From Brachyhypopomus gauderio (taxonomy: Eukaryota; Chordata; Actinopteri; Gymnotiformes; Hypopomidae), in contig NW_027506874.1 of the NCBI RefSeq assembly GCF_052324685.1, positions 636,927 through 700,926 of the forward strand: a stretch of DNA of 64,000 nucleotides. Direction: 5' to 3'. Each line of letters starts with the position of its first letter. Position 1 is the first letter of the stretch. Both the position numbers and the translations under genes were made by a program. Under the pieces are notes generated by a model. The model was not told where the DNA came from. It saw nothing but the letters and a program-made list of their open reading frames with translations, and searched no databases. Below are positions 1 to 10,744 of this stretch, piece by piece.

Positions 1-741
1 TTAACCATGCTCTACATTAGCATAACACAGATGTAACATCACTAACCATGCTCTACATTAGCATAACACAGATGTAACATCATGAACCATGCTCTACATT
101 AGCATAACACAGATGTAACATCATTAACCATGCTCTACATTAGCATAACACAGATGTAACATCACTAACCATGCTCTACATTAGCATAACACAGATGTAA
201 CATCATTAACCATGCTCTACATTAGCATAACACAGATGTAACATCATTAACCATGTTCTACATTAGCATAACACAGATGTAACATCATGAACCATGCTCT
301 ACATTAGCATAACACAGATGTAACATCACTAACCATGCTCTACATTAGCATAACACAGATGTAACATCATTAACCATGCTCTACATTAGCATAACACAGA
401 TGTAACATCACTAACCATGCTCTACATTAGCATAACACAGATGTAACATCATTAACCATGCTCTACATTAGCATAACACAGATGTAACATCATTAACCAT
501 GTTCTACATTAGCATAACACAGATGTAACATCATTAACCATGCTCTACATTAGCATAACACAGATGTAACATCATGAACCATGCTCTACATTAGCATAAC
601 ATAAATGTAACATTATTAACCATGCTCTACATTAGCATAACATATATGTAACATCACAAAACATGCTCTACATTAGCATAACACAGATGTAACATCAGTA
701 ACCATGCTCTACATTAGCATAGCATAGATGTAACATCATTA
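1..741. repeat. 41-bp tandem array (satellite/minisatellite)
   Basis: About 18 head-to-tail copies of a 41-bp unit with the core ACCATGCTCTACATTAGCAT. The period was counted from successive AACCATG starts at 3, 44 and 85. Copies differ by a few substitutions, mostly at the unit junction (CACT, CATG, CATT). The array runs off the left edge. The last copies are more diverged, and a partial unit continues after the hAT insertion at 1012. Confidence 0.96.
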
Positions 742-748
742 TCTATGC

Positions 749-1004
749 CAGGGCTCTCAAGTCTCACGCATTGAGCGTGAGACACACGCATTTGACCGTC
801 TTCACACGCTCACACGCCACACTTCCGATTTCACACGGAGAGAAAAAAAAATCTAGTTTATTTACCTCCGATCCACATCTATGTCGCCCTCCACTGGCGA
901 TCGATCGCGATATACAAACCCCCACCCCGCTCAAAAACTCACGTTCGCCACCCCCTGTCAACAACTCTCACACTCTGACATGAATCCAAAACTTGAGAGC
1001 CCTG
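749..1004. mobile_element. Non-autonomous hAT element (MITE) inside the 41-bp array
   Basis: A 256-bp element with terminal inverted repeats CAGGGCTCTCAAGT (left) and its exact complement ACTTGAGAGCCCTG (right). It is flanked by the direct repeat TCTATGC at 742-748 and 1005-1011, one base short of the usual 8-bp hAT target duplication. It has no coding capacity, and the flanking satellite sequence resumes after it. Terminal CAGGG and an 8-bp duplication are typical of hAT elements. Assignment to hAT is inferred from these ends. Confidence 0.85.
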
Positions 1005-1011
1005 TCTATGC

Positions 1012-1440
1012 TCTGCATTAGCATAACATAATTTGCTTTAGTACTCCATGCAAACAGCTTCATGTAGGTAAAAACTCATTTTACTGATAAATCAGCACTG
1101 CGAAGGCAATATCTCAATGAGCACAGTAGAACACTCATGCTTGCTAGAAGAACCACTGAAAATTGATCACACAGTCTATCAGCTCTATCAGCCTAAATTA
1201 TACACTACTGCCTGAGTAAAATTGAAAGTTAATTGAAACTTTCAATTTTACTCTCATGCAGAAGTGTATAATGCAGTTGCCATGAACTGCCAATGATACA
1301 TCTGTTTACATGTGAATACATGTGTATATGTCAGGTAGTGACATTGTTTACAGTAGAATTCATAATAAGCTATTTTAATCAAGGATTCAGGTTCTTTCTC
1401 TTCCAAGTGATTGAGCTGATAGATTGTTCACTCTATTTAG
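1012..1440. other. Satellite remnant and presumed last intron of the GnRH receptor
   Basis: A partial 41-bp unit is followed by AT-rich sequence and a palindromic element (1197-1272). Because the exon at 1441 continues an open frame that needs upstream exons, this stretch and the satellite are probably intronic. No other exon of the receptor was found here. Confidence 0.5.
1197..1272. repeat. Imperfect 76-bp palindrome (MITE-like)
   Basis: Outer ends ATTATACAC and GTGTATAAT are complementary, and so are the inner arms TAAAATTGAAAGT and ACTTTCAATTTTA. A few mismatches or gaps separate them and a 6-base loop lies at the centre. The form is that of a snap-back miniature transposon. No target duplication was recognised. 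Confidence 0.7.
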
Positions 1441-1838
1441 CCGGAGAGTCTTGTCTTCGACGTAGTCGAACGGACATGATTCCCAAGGCACGGATGAAGA
1501 CGCTGAAGATGACCATCATCATCGTCGTATCGTTTGTGGTGTGCTGGACTCCATATTACCTGCTGGGCATCTGGTACTGGTTTCAGCCTGAGATGCTGAG
1601 GGTCACGCCCGAGTACGTGCATCACCTGCTCTTCGTCTTTGGCAACCTGAACACATGCTGTGATCCCGTCATCTACGGCCTGTACACGCCCTCCTTCCGC
1701 GCCGACCTCTCCCACTGCTGGGGCTGTCGCCGGTCACGTGACTCACCCCGTTCACTGGACCGCTTGTCCGCCCGGCAGGGGCCCCACAGCGGTGAGCAGG
1801 AGTCCGATCCTGCCAGCGTCAAAGGTGTGGAGGGGTAA
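1441..1838 (+). CDS. gnrhr: Gonadotropin-releasing hormone receptor, terminal exon (partial)
   Basis: Last coding exon of a class A GPCR that binds GnRH and signals through Gq/11 at the plasma membrane. The acceptor is taken as TTTAG just before 1441 and the stop is TAA at 1836-1838. Visible features in order: the end of intracellular loop 3 with IPKARMKTLKMT, TM6 with FVVCWTPYYLLGIWYWF, extracellular loop 3, and TM7 ending DPVIYGLYTPSFR. The Asp in place of the usual NPxxY Asn is characteristic of GnRH receptors. A cytoplasmic tail of roughly 55 residues follows, as in non-mammalian receptors; mammalian type I receptors lack it. Earlier exons encoding TM1-TM5 must lie left of the window. Which fish paralogue this is cannot be settled. 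The acceptor position is inferred. Confidence 0.88.
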
Positions 1839-2467
1839 AGAGGACCGTGTGGAGAGAGGGCACCTTTCAAACCACCACTGGGGCCCTTAAACTGCAGCGC
1901 ACATCTGGTATCACTGTATAGGGGAGCAAGTCATGTAACTCTAAATGTAGAATGTCAAAAAAAAAAACCCACTTCACATTTTGCTGCAGTGGATTCTGAC
2001 GAGGTTCGTCAACCAATGAGGAAGAGAATGGGTTGGTATAAGCATCTATCATATGAATATTCAAAGTGAATCTGCATTCCCTATCTGTGTTTCTCTTACG
2101 TTCCATAAAACGCCAAGGTATAAAATGTCGCCATGATATAACCTTCTCTGTCAGGTTAGTCTTGCAGAAGTTATACAAGCCAGGCTGTGGGTAGTTTATT
2201 TATTTACCTCCAGTGTTAGATCGAGTGCCAATTAGCTGATAAGATGTACTTGCCCGTCCAGCTGCAGCTGTTAAACTACATGATGAACTTAACTGTGGTG
2301 AAAACCTTCTCGATTTTTATGTGAGCGTTTTTGCCATTTCCAGTAGATTTTAAACAGTATCCGTTTTTGCTCCAGCAGTGCGTGCATCCAAGACAAGCCT
2401 GCGTCTGTCAAAGCATGTGTGCGTTTTCTAGCGTGCAGGCACCGTAGGAACGTCACATTCATGCAGA

Positions 2468-2498
<31 letters not shown>

Positions 2499-2759
2499 TT
2501 CCCTCTTGATTCAGCAGTCAGATTAAGGAACGTCTGAAGTTGCAACCCTGAAAGTCTCATGAGTGACGTGTTCAGGTGACGTAACGTAAGAGTTTTCAGT
2601 GATGAAGGTGGCAGGCTGGAGCAGAACCTGAGATCTTGTGCAGATCCATATTACCTGCATGGTCTTCAGGGAGCATCTAGTATTATGCTTGTGAAAGCAA
2701 TGTGAGTTTGGTCTCCCTGTCTATGTGTGTATGCTCGCCAGTACATAAAGTGACCAGTG
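1839..2759. other. Intergenic / receptor 3' flank
   Basis: No gene recognised. A homopolymer of 29 G lies at 2469-2497 and the rest is unique-looking sequence. Short open frames here have no recognisable motifs. Confidence 0.5.
2469..2497. repeat. Poly-G tract
   Basis: 29 consecutive G on the + strand. Assembly length in such a tract is unreliable. Confidence 0.95.
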
Positions 2760-2993
2760 TAATGCTACACAAATATCACACAAACACCACACAAACACCA
2801 CACAAATGCTACACAAATACCACACAAACACAACACAAATGCTACATAAATACCACACAAATGCTACACAAACACCACACAAACACCACACAAATGCTAC
2901 ACAAATACCACACAAACACAACACAAATGCTACATAAATACCACACAAATGCTACACATACACCACACAAACACCACACAAATACCCTTGATG
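2760..2993. repeat. Minisatellite of CACACAAATGCTACACAAATAC type
   Basis: Variable head-to-tail units of 10-12 bases (ACACAAACACC, ACACAAATGCT, ACACAAATACC). Open frames on both strands across it (HTNTTQ-type and CVAFVW-type) are products of the repeat, not genes. Confidence 0.9.
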
Positions 2994-4170
2994 CCCTGGT
3001 GTTCATTTGTCCCCTATGACACTTTAAGTATGTTATAATCTTTGTTCTGTAGGAGTGTGCAAGCATTCTAGCCTTTTAACTGTGGCCTTTTTCTGCAACA
3101 GTAGAAAAGGATCTTGAAATAAATTATGTCAGATGTGCAACGGGTGCATTTGAATTTTGTTAGGCACTAAGCATTAATATTAATCAGCTCATCAACTCTT
3201 TCCATTTTCCCCACACACAGTAAACACAGTCCCAGCCAGCGCTGTTCTAAATCAGGTCGATTCACGCTGTGAATGCTGTACTTTTACACAACACTGCAGA
3301 AACAGGCAGAGGGAGCCAGAAAACATGCAGCAAAAATGAGCTGTGATCGTTCTGTAACTAAAGTGACGTGTGAAATGTCTGCTGGGTGAGAGAGTACTGC
3401 ATTTTTCTCTGCAGACAGCCACATCTCTCCTAAAAGGTCAGATACCTGCTCATAGATTAACCACCTTTCAGACTGCAGACTTCTGACTAATCAGAGGAAG
3501 ACCACTTATACGTATGCAACTTCAAGGTTAGCCATGTATGCTACTTTTGAAGACATCAACAAACACCTCTGCTGGATTCAAAAGGAGTGTGTTTGAGAAC
3601 TGAATGTGTTAAAAGGAGAAGGCTGCACCTTAGAGAAACAAGTACAAGACACAGCAGTAACCCTAGAGACACAGCAGAAGAAGACGAAGGAGAACATGTA
3701 AATATGTAAATAACATCATATAACAATATTGTTTAAATAACATCACAAAGCCCCATCCCCCCCCACTCAGGGACGAGGCCCAGTGTAAATAACAAACAAC
3801 ATAACATGCTTAGATGTACGTGCATACACACATACTATACACACACACACACACACACAACGTGGCGAACGTAATTTGTTGAGTGGATTGCAGATTGGCT
3901 ACCGTGAATGTCAATCAAAATACAACCGTCAGTGCAGATGTGCGATTCATCTACTACTATTTTATGTGACGCGATCTACGCACATTCCTTCGCGATCGAC
4001 CGACACTTCCTTCGCGATCGACCGGTCGATCGCGATCGACGTAATGAGCACCCCTGGTTTAAATCTACCAATAATCAATTGTTTTTTTTTTTGTAATGAA
4101 ATACAGTTGCTTTTTTGTATTATGATTAGGTATGGCCACCTCGTTTGGGAATCCCCTGGTGTGCGTAATG
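2994..4170. other. Intergenic, no gene seen
   Basis: Contains a short CA run at 3841-3859. A GATCGACCG-rich inverted patch around 3990-4040 resembles transposon-derived sequence. No exon, RNA gene or intact element was identified. Confidence 0.45.
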
Positions 4171-4197
4171 TACACACGCACACACATGCACACACAT

Positions 4198-4245
<48 letters not shown>
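4171..4245. repeat. CA microsatellite
   Basis: Nearly pure (CA)n with two ATG interruptions at the left end. Confidence 0.97.
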
Positions 4246-4247
<2 letters not shown>

Positions 4248-4885
4248 AAATGTAGAAAACACATCTACTAATCTTTGCACATGCAGCTCGGGTCTGATGA
4301 GGGTGTGTGGATGGTTTGTCCAGATAAAAGTAGTTACAATAAATAAAAGGCTCTAATGTAACTCCACTGTCTGCATGTAGAGTTCTGGAAAAGAAAATAA
4401 GATCTCAGATCTCAGATCAGTTCTGGACAAAGAGCTCTAGAAGACCTGATAACAGTGCTGCACCCTACACTGAGGTTTAACTTCATAACTATACTAACAA
4501 GATTCACCTTTTTATAAACCAGGAATTTTGTAAATGGTCATTTTTTGCACATTTTTGAATGTAAATTGTTGAATAGTTTGGTCTTCAGTATTGTTTAGCC
4601 ATTTTGAAGTTTTTAACTTTTAACTAGTTTAACCTTAATTTTGTTTAACTTTTTGCAGCGTGTCCAGGGTGTGGGGATGGCAAGGCTATAGCCCCCCGAT
4701 ATTTCAAAAGTGATTGTTTTTCATAGTGGGAACCCTAAGATAGTGTATAGATGAAATGTTATTAATTTATCTATTTATTCATTCTTCTTTGTATCCTTAT
4801 CGCACGTTTCTGACACATGTTCAATGTTCAACACAATCGTTCTCAGGCTCAGCTTCCTATCATACAACAGCTGTGCAATACAATA
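4246..4885. other. Intergenic, no gene seen
   Basis: AT-rich sequence without recognisable exons, bounded by the CA repeat and the Tc1 remnant. Confidence 0.4.
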
Positions 4886-5795
4886 CAGTGAGGAACATAA
4901 GTACTTGAACGCCCAGCGACTTTGTAAGTTCTCCCACTTATAAATCATGGAGGGGTCTGAAATTCTCATCATAGGTGCATGTTCACTGTGAGAGACATAA
5001 TCAAAAAAAAATCCTGAAATCACAGTGTATTTTTTTTTTCATTATTTATTTGTGTGTTACTACTGCAAATAAGTATTTGAAGACCTGCCAATCAGCAAAA
5101 AGGCCCTCAAAGACCTGTTAGTCCGTCTCTAAAAAGTTCACCTCCACTCCACTTATTGTTCTAAATTAGAAGCACCTGTTTGAGGTTGTTAGCTGCATAA
5201 AGACACCTGTCCACCCACATAATCAGTAAGACTCCAACTACTAACATGGTTAAGACCAAACAGCTGTCCACAGACACCAGAGACCATACTGCAGACCTCC
5301 ACAATGCTGGAAAGGGATATGGGAAAATTGCCAAGCAGCTTGGTGAAAATAGATCAACTGTTGGAGCAATTATTATAAAATGAAAGAAGCTAAACATGAC
5401 TGTCAATCTCCCTTGGACTGGACAAGATCTCACCTCGTGGTGTAGCAGTGATCCTAAGAAAGGTGAGGAACCAGCCCAGAACTACACGGGAGGAGCTGCT
5501 CAATGACCTGAAGAGAGCTGGCACCACTGTTTCCAAGGTTACTGTAATACACTAAGATGTCATAGTTTAAAGTCATGACACGGAAGGTTCTCCTGCTTAA
5601 ATCAGCACACGTCCAGGCCCGTCTTAAGTTCACCCATGACCATTTAGATGATCCAGATGAGTCATGGGAGAAAGTTCTGTGGTCAGATGATACCAAAATA
5701 GAACTTATTGGTCTTAATTCCACCCGCTGTGTTTGGAGGACAAAGAATGATGAGTACCGTCCCAAAAACACCATCCCTACTGTGGATGTGTTGTA
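4886..5795 (+). mobile_element. Decayed, 3'-truncated Tc1-like transposon
   Basis: Starts after a TA at 4884-4885 with CAGTGAGGAACATAAGTACT, a Tc1-family inverted-repeat end. Inside, + strand pieces of a Tc1 transposase are legible: an HTH region near 5246-5380 ([28 protein letters not shown]) and a catalytic-domain piece at 5575-5795 (VLWSDDTKIELIGLN, VWRTKNDEYRPKNTIPTV). Stop codons and frameshifts separate them. The right terminal repeat is missing: the element ends in a small tandem repeat. It is dead and was probably mobilised in trans or decayed after insertion. Confidence 0.85.
5575..5795 (+). pseudogene. Tc1 transposase fragment
   Basis: Open fragment with the first catalytic Asp context (WSDDTK) of the DDE/D domain. 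The second Asp and the Glu are absent because the copy breaks off at about 5795. The N-terminal HTH part lies upstream in another frame. It cannot encode a working transposase. Confidence 0.82.
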
Positions 5796-5878
5796 TGTGA
5801 CCATAGACCATCTAAACAAGTAGATGTGACCATAGACCATCTAAACAAGTAGATGTGACCATAGACCATCTAAACAAC
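5796..5878. repeat. 29-bp tandem repeat, three copies
   Basis: ATGTGACCATAGACCATCTA followed by AACAAGTAG is repeated almost perfectly. It begins at the broken end of the Tc1 copy, so the repeat may have arisen with the truncation. Confidence 0.9.
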
Positions 5879-5988
5879 TGTTTTGGCTGTCTCTATTCTC
5901 TGTGTTTGTGTGCGTCCTCTAATCGCTCTGCAACGTTCCACGCTTGCGTTACATCTCTGTTGTGTGAGCCAGTGAGAGAAGAGAAGGA

Positions 5989-5996
5989 TGTGTGTG

Positions 5997-6044
<48 letters not shown>

Positions 6045-6049
6045 TGTGT
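5989..6049. repeat. TG microsatellite
   Basis: (TG)n with two small interruptions (TTTG, GAG). Confidence 0.96.
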
Positions 6050-6099
6050 TCATTAGTGCTCACAGCTTGTGCAGAACAGCAGAACACAGTGTGATATTG

Positions 6100-6316
6100 C
6101 ACTGATATTTCACTGATCTCACTGATATCTCACTGATATCTCACTGACATCTCACTGATATCTCACTGATATCTCACTGACATCTCACTGATATCTCACT
6201 GACATCTCACTGATATCTCACTGATATCTCACTGATGTCTCACTGATCTCACTGATGTCTCACTGATCTCACTGATATCTCACTGACATCTCACTGATAT
6301 CTCACTGATATCTCAC
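6100..6316. repeat. 11-bp minisatellite (CTCACTGATAT)
   Basis: About 19 units of CTCACTGATAT or CTCACTGACAT, some shortened to CTCACTGAT. Confidence 0.93.
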
Positions 6317-7032
6317 ATGGTTGTGCATGTGCCATTTGCTACAGTGTCATCGCTTCACATACACTGAGCATTTCAATAATGGCAGCAAGAAGTTGGTTAT
6401 TTTATAGTTACTCTTCTATTCTCTTCTCTTCTCTTCTATTCTATTAAAAGCTGCAAACTGAGAGGGAGATTGTCAAATATTTACAAGAGTGTGACATGGT
6501 GGATTTAACTAACTAAACCGTTGATGACAAATTAATAAGGAAGCAGATGTGAACAGATGGCATGACAGAAGCTGTCATGTGGGGCGATGTAGTCTCTATT
6601 TTAGACAAAGTTAACATATCTGAGCAGTTACTCCATCATTAGTGAAACACCACACATCAGACCCAGTGCAGTGTCTGGTCTCATCACCTCTGACACTACA
6701 ACAGTCATTTCTTAAACTAATTAATTTGAAGGTGCTGCTCAAATGATTTTGCAAGTAAATTAATTCGGATAAACAGACACAGATGCTAAATATGCTGAAC
6801 TGATTATCTCTCAATTACTCTCAGTGGTTTCTCTTTCTTTCTCTCCCTCCCTCACTCTCTCCCTCTCTCACTCTCTCCCTCTCTCTCTCTTCCTCTCTCT
6901 CTCTCTATCTCTCTCCCTCATGTCTGATAAGAATGCCTCAGTGATTAAAGCATCTATTTTCAGACATGAATGATACAACCACAATACTGGGGAGAGGGTT
7001 GGTGACCTTCTCAATGTCCGCTGCAGTCAATC

Positions 7033-7034
<2 letters not shown>
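6317..7034. other. Intergenic with pyrimidine-rich tracts
   Basis: TTCTCTTC runs near 6405-6440 and a CT-rich tract at about 6823-6919. No gene recognised. Confidence 0.5.

Positions 7035-7104
<70 letters not shown>
7035..7104. repeat. CA microsatellite
   Basis: Essentially uninterrupted (CA)n of about 70 bases. Confidence 0.97.
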
Positions 7105-7106
<2 letters not shown>

Positions 7107-7317
7107 CATCAATTACTAATCTGTTTACTTATGAGTATTACGAGCAGTGGGCGACCCAATAAAGGCCCCTGTAGGAGAACAGACTCTTTATTTTGGTATC
7201 ATGTACCTCAGCAGAAGGCAGACAGGCTTCAGTGTGTAGTGAGCTAAGTGCAGTTTGTCTGTAACTGGCTACATGTACTAAACCACCTTGGAGTTGCACC
7301 TTGAGGCAGCTGCTAGG

Positions 7318-7392
7318 TGTTAGGAACACGAGGAGCACGAAGAACACGAAGAACATGAGGAACATGAGGAACACGAGCAGCACGAGCAACGC
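7318..7392. repeat. 9-bp tandem repeat (GAACACGAG type)
   Basis: About eight variable copies of GAACACGAG, GAAGAACAT or GAGCAGCAC. Confidence 0.8.
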
Positions 7393-8617
7393 GAGCGCTA
7401 TGAAGACACTGCTCAGACCTCCTGCAGTCCTGTGGGCCTCAGGCAGCCTTCTGGCTTAGATGGTGTCTATCAAGCACCATCACACCCATATGCCCCGTCG
7501 ATATGTGCTGCCAGCCTGCATGAAGATACTGTGACTGCTAGCCCCGCCCACACCTGTCCATCATGTCTCGTTTCCTGGTTTCCTTGTTCCATGTGCTCGT
7601 GTTGTCAGTGTGGTTGTTCCCTCCTGTCAGTTTGCAGACCTGCCACTTGTCACCCGTTTCTAGTTTAGTGCCCTCGTTGATGCTGTGTGTTTAAACACTG
7701 TGTTTTGTTGCTGGGCTTTGTCTTGTCTACATAGCCCTTTATTTAGCCCAAATGTTTGTTTGATCTTTTGTTAATTAACCTTCTATGCCATGAGTATCTT
7801 CAAGCCTAAGTCTGTTAGGCACGTTTAGACATCTGATTTATGACCTCGGACAGTTCAACTGATTGTGACTCTGGACGAAATCTGACTCCTCTCAGTGTTT
7901 GTGTCCACCCCCTATTTCTCCTATCACTGCTGCTCTAAGACCCTGTGGGGGTGGAGCAGGTGGAGTCATTAAAGGAACCACCTACCTTCAAATTCACTTC
8001 AAATTCAGGATTCATCGTTGTGCATGAAGGCAGAAAATATAAATGCAATAGATTTATAATGGTCATTTATTTCAGCCTTACACACCCTACTGCAAGTTAA
8101 GAAATTCAGAACTATAATGTGTTTTCCCACTTTAGATACAGTAGTAGAATTGTAGATCCAATGCTACAAAACTAATAACAGACAGGTGTTACGTGAGTTG
8201 TTTTCAGAGGAGTTTTTTGAGGTGTTTCGAGGGTGAACATGTGCTGCTCTTTTATCTCTGATATTTTTAGAGCTTCTACTGTGGAGTCTGAAGCGTGTGA
8301 GATCTGAGCCGTGGCAGTATAAAGGTGTCCTGGTTGTTCCTGGTTTGCGGTCCAGTTCACCGCTCATATTGCTGCCGTTAGCAGCTCCGGTGTATTGAAA
8401 GCTGACCTCTCCATCCAGGCAGTATTGATTTAGAAAGTGACTCATAATATTTCACATTCCTGAAAATTGGAGGCTTGGAGTCTGTGTGATGAAACAGGAA
8501 CTGCTTCTTCAGAGACAGCAGACGGGCACACAGTGTTGAAATGACTGGGACTGCATGTGCGTTTTAGTGAGGTATCAGATAAACATAAGCTGGTACATTT
8601 TGCTGACTGTCTGTGGG
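7393..8617. other. Intergenic, no gene seen
   Basis: Open frames at 7432-7668 (+) and 8164-8445 (-) show no recognisable domain, and no convincing splice structure links them. C/T-rich text around 7540-7750 resembles retroelement leader sequence but has no ends. Confidence 0.4.
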
Positions 8618-9103
8618 TCCCTGTGGTAGAGTCCTGTGGTATAGTCCTGTGGTAGAGTCTTGTGGTAGTGTCCTGTGGTAGAGTCCTGTGGTAAAGCTCT
8701 GTGGTAAAGCTCTGTGGTAGAGTCTTGTGGTACAGCTCTGTGGTAGAGTCCTGTGGTAGAGTCCTGTGGTAGAGTCCTGTGGTAGAGCTCTGTGGTACAG
8801 CTCTGTGGTACAGCTCTGTGGTAGAGTCCTGTGGTAAAGCTCTGTGGCAGAGCTCTGTGGTAAAGCTCTGTGGTAGAGTCCTGTGGTAGAGCTCTGTGGT
8901 AAAGCTCTGTGGTACAGCTCTGTGGTTGGGTCCTGTGGTAGAGTCCTGTGGTAGAGCTCTGTGGTAAAGCTTTGTGGTACAGCTCTGTGGTAAAGCTCTG
9001 TGGTACAGCTCTGTGGTAGAGTCCTGTGGTAAAGCTCTGTGGTACAGCTCTGTGGTAAAGCTCTGTGGTAGAGTCTTGTGGTAGGGTCCTGTGGTACTTG
9101 TCC
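8618..9103. repeat. 13-bp minisatellite (TCCTGTGGTAGAG)
   Basis: About 36 copies alternating between TCCTGTGGTAGAG and GCTCTGTGGTAAA variants. Confidence 0.95.
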
Positions 9104-9689
9104 TTAAGTATGAAAAATTGTCCCTAAATAGTTATGCTACTAGCTCATATTACACAGGTTATGCCCCACATTTAGCAAGTGTTTCCAGAAGGTGAGCAGC
9201 TTGAAAGTTTTAACAGGATCCAGTAGATTTTCACCACTATGGTAGTGAAACCCAAAGCTTTGCTGAAGAGAGTGAAATCCAGTGTTGTGAGCACCGTGGA
9301 CACAACCGTGGAACAGTAGTGATTACGGCCGTCTGAGTAATGGAGGATGAGGGCGAGGAAGGTCACGGGCTTCTGACAGCTCATCAGCTTAATGAGTTGC
9401 CGTGGCGACAGCGCTAGGGCAGTAAGCTATCTTGCTCTTTCCCTTAGTGCCAGAGGCCAGACACCTGCTACATCCAACTGCACTTCAGCCACATGCAAGT
9501 CCCTCCGCCCAGACCGCTACACCCTCACTCCCCATCTTAAAGGCTCCTTTACAAGCAAATACACAGTGAATTGCTTATTTATTTAATTTTCGAATTTTGG
9601 CTAAATCAGAAACATGAATGGGTTGGGATAAAGCTAATTTGTTAACGTCACCTGTTAAACCTCACAGGGTGATGCGATCCTCAACGAAG
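9104..9689. other. Intergenic, no gene seen
   Basis: Nothing recognised; the short open frames lack motifs. Confidence 0.4.
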
Positions 9690-9866
9690 CGTGATCTGAT
9701 GGAGATCTAGCGTGATCTGATGGAGATCTAGCGTGATGTGATGGAGCTCTAGTATGATCTGATGGAGATCTAGCACGATCTGACGGAGATCTAGTGTGAG
9801 CTAATGGAGATCTAGCACAATCTGCTGGAGATCTAGCATGATCTGATGGAGATCTAGCGTGATCTT
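9690..9866. repeat. 21-bp tandem repeat (GATCTGATGGAGATCTAGCGT)
   Basis: About eight copies, each with the AGATCT palindrome and an internal GATCTGATGG. Confidence 0.92.
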
Positions 9867-10744
9867 ACGGAGGCGTGTTGGAACAGGGTCAGCACTACGT
9901 TCCAGAGCATCTGTATAATACTGCAGCTCCGAAAACTCACTTTAAGGAAAAGCAGACACATGTCAGTTGGGTAATCACTGATGCAGCTTTCATAATGGTT
10001 CTGTGGAATGAGGACTGTGGTTTAGACATTTACTCAGACACAGAACTGAACGCCATCAGAGTTACAGAGGGCAGGTCTCGCATGTCTGCCAGCCAAACGT
10101 CTCCTTGGTAATTGTGCTTAGACATTAGGGCCATTAGGGCTCATATCTTCCTGATGAGTCCGTGGAGGAGGAGTGAAGCGTGAACGCGTGAAAGTGTGAA
10201 AGTGTGGGAGGATGGAGGACGGTCCTGGACATCACTGTAATGGATTCTCCCGCTCCATCTCTCATCATCACTTATTCAATAATGTTTTGGGGACACACAA
10301 AGCATTTGTTCCTGAACCTGACATCATAAAATAAATCAGAAATAAATGTAGGTTGTAAACTGTTTGCACGATTTGTCTTCCATGCCAAGTTTCTAGTATA
10401 TAATGTCACATTTTCACATACAGGTATAATAATTAAGTCATCACTCATGTATCATGCACTACCATGGACATAATTATGAAACATCTGCCCTCTGTCCTGA
10501 TGCAATATTAAAGGTATAAATCATTTATGCACTGATTTAAGGTAAAATATGTGATAAAACATGACTCAAAGCAATAATGCCTTCACTGAAATATATAGCA
10601 GTCACAAATATGTTTATATGATGCAATGGAGTTCCCTATATATGTAATTTTAAAACATTTAGAAACATTTGTAGACCTAAGCAAGATATAAGAATCACCA
10701 CTTATGAAGTAATGAAAATGGTATTCAAACAGCAGATTTGATGT
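9867..10744. other. Intergenic, no gene seen
   Basis: AT-rich unique-looking sequence; no exon or element ends were seen. Confidence 0.4.

Noticed and set aside
2702..3066. Open frames on both strands across the CACACAAATGCT minisatellite
   Set aside because: Their composition is dictated entirely by the repeat, and opposite strands are open equally.
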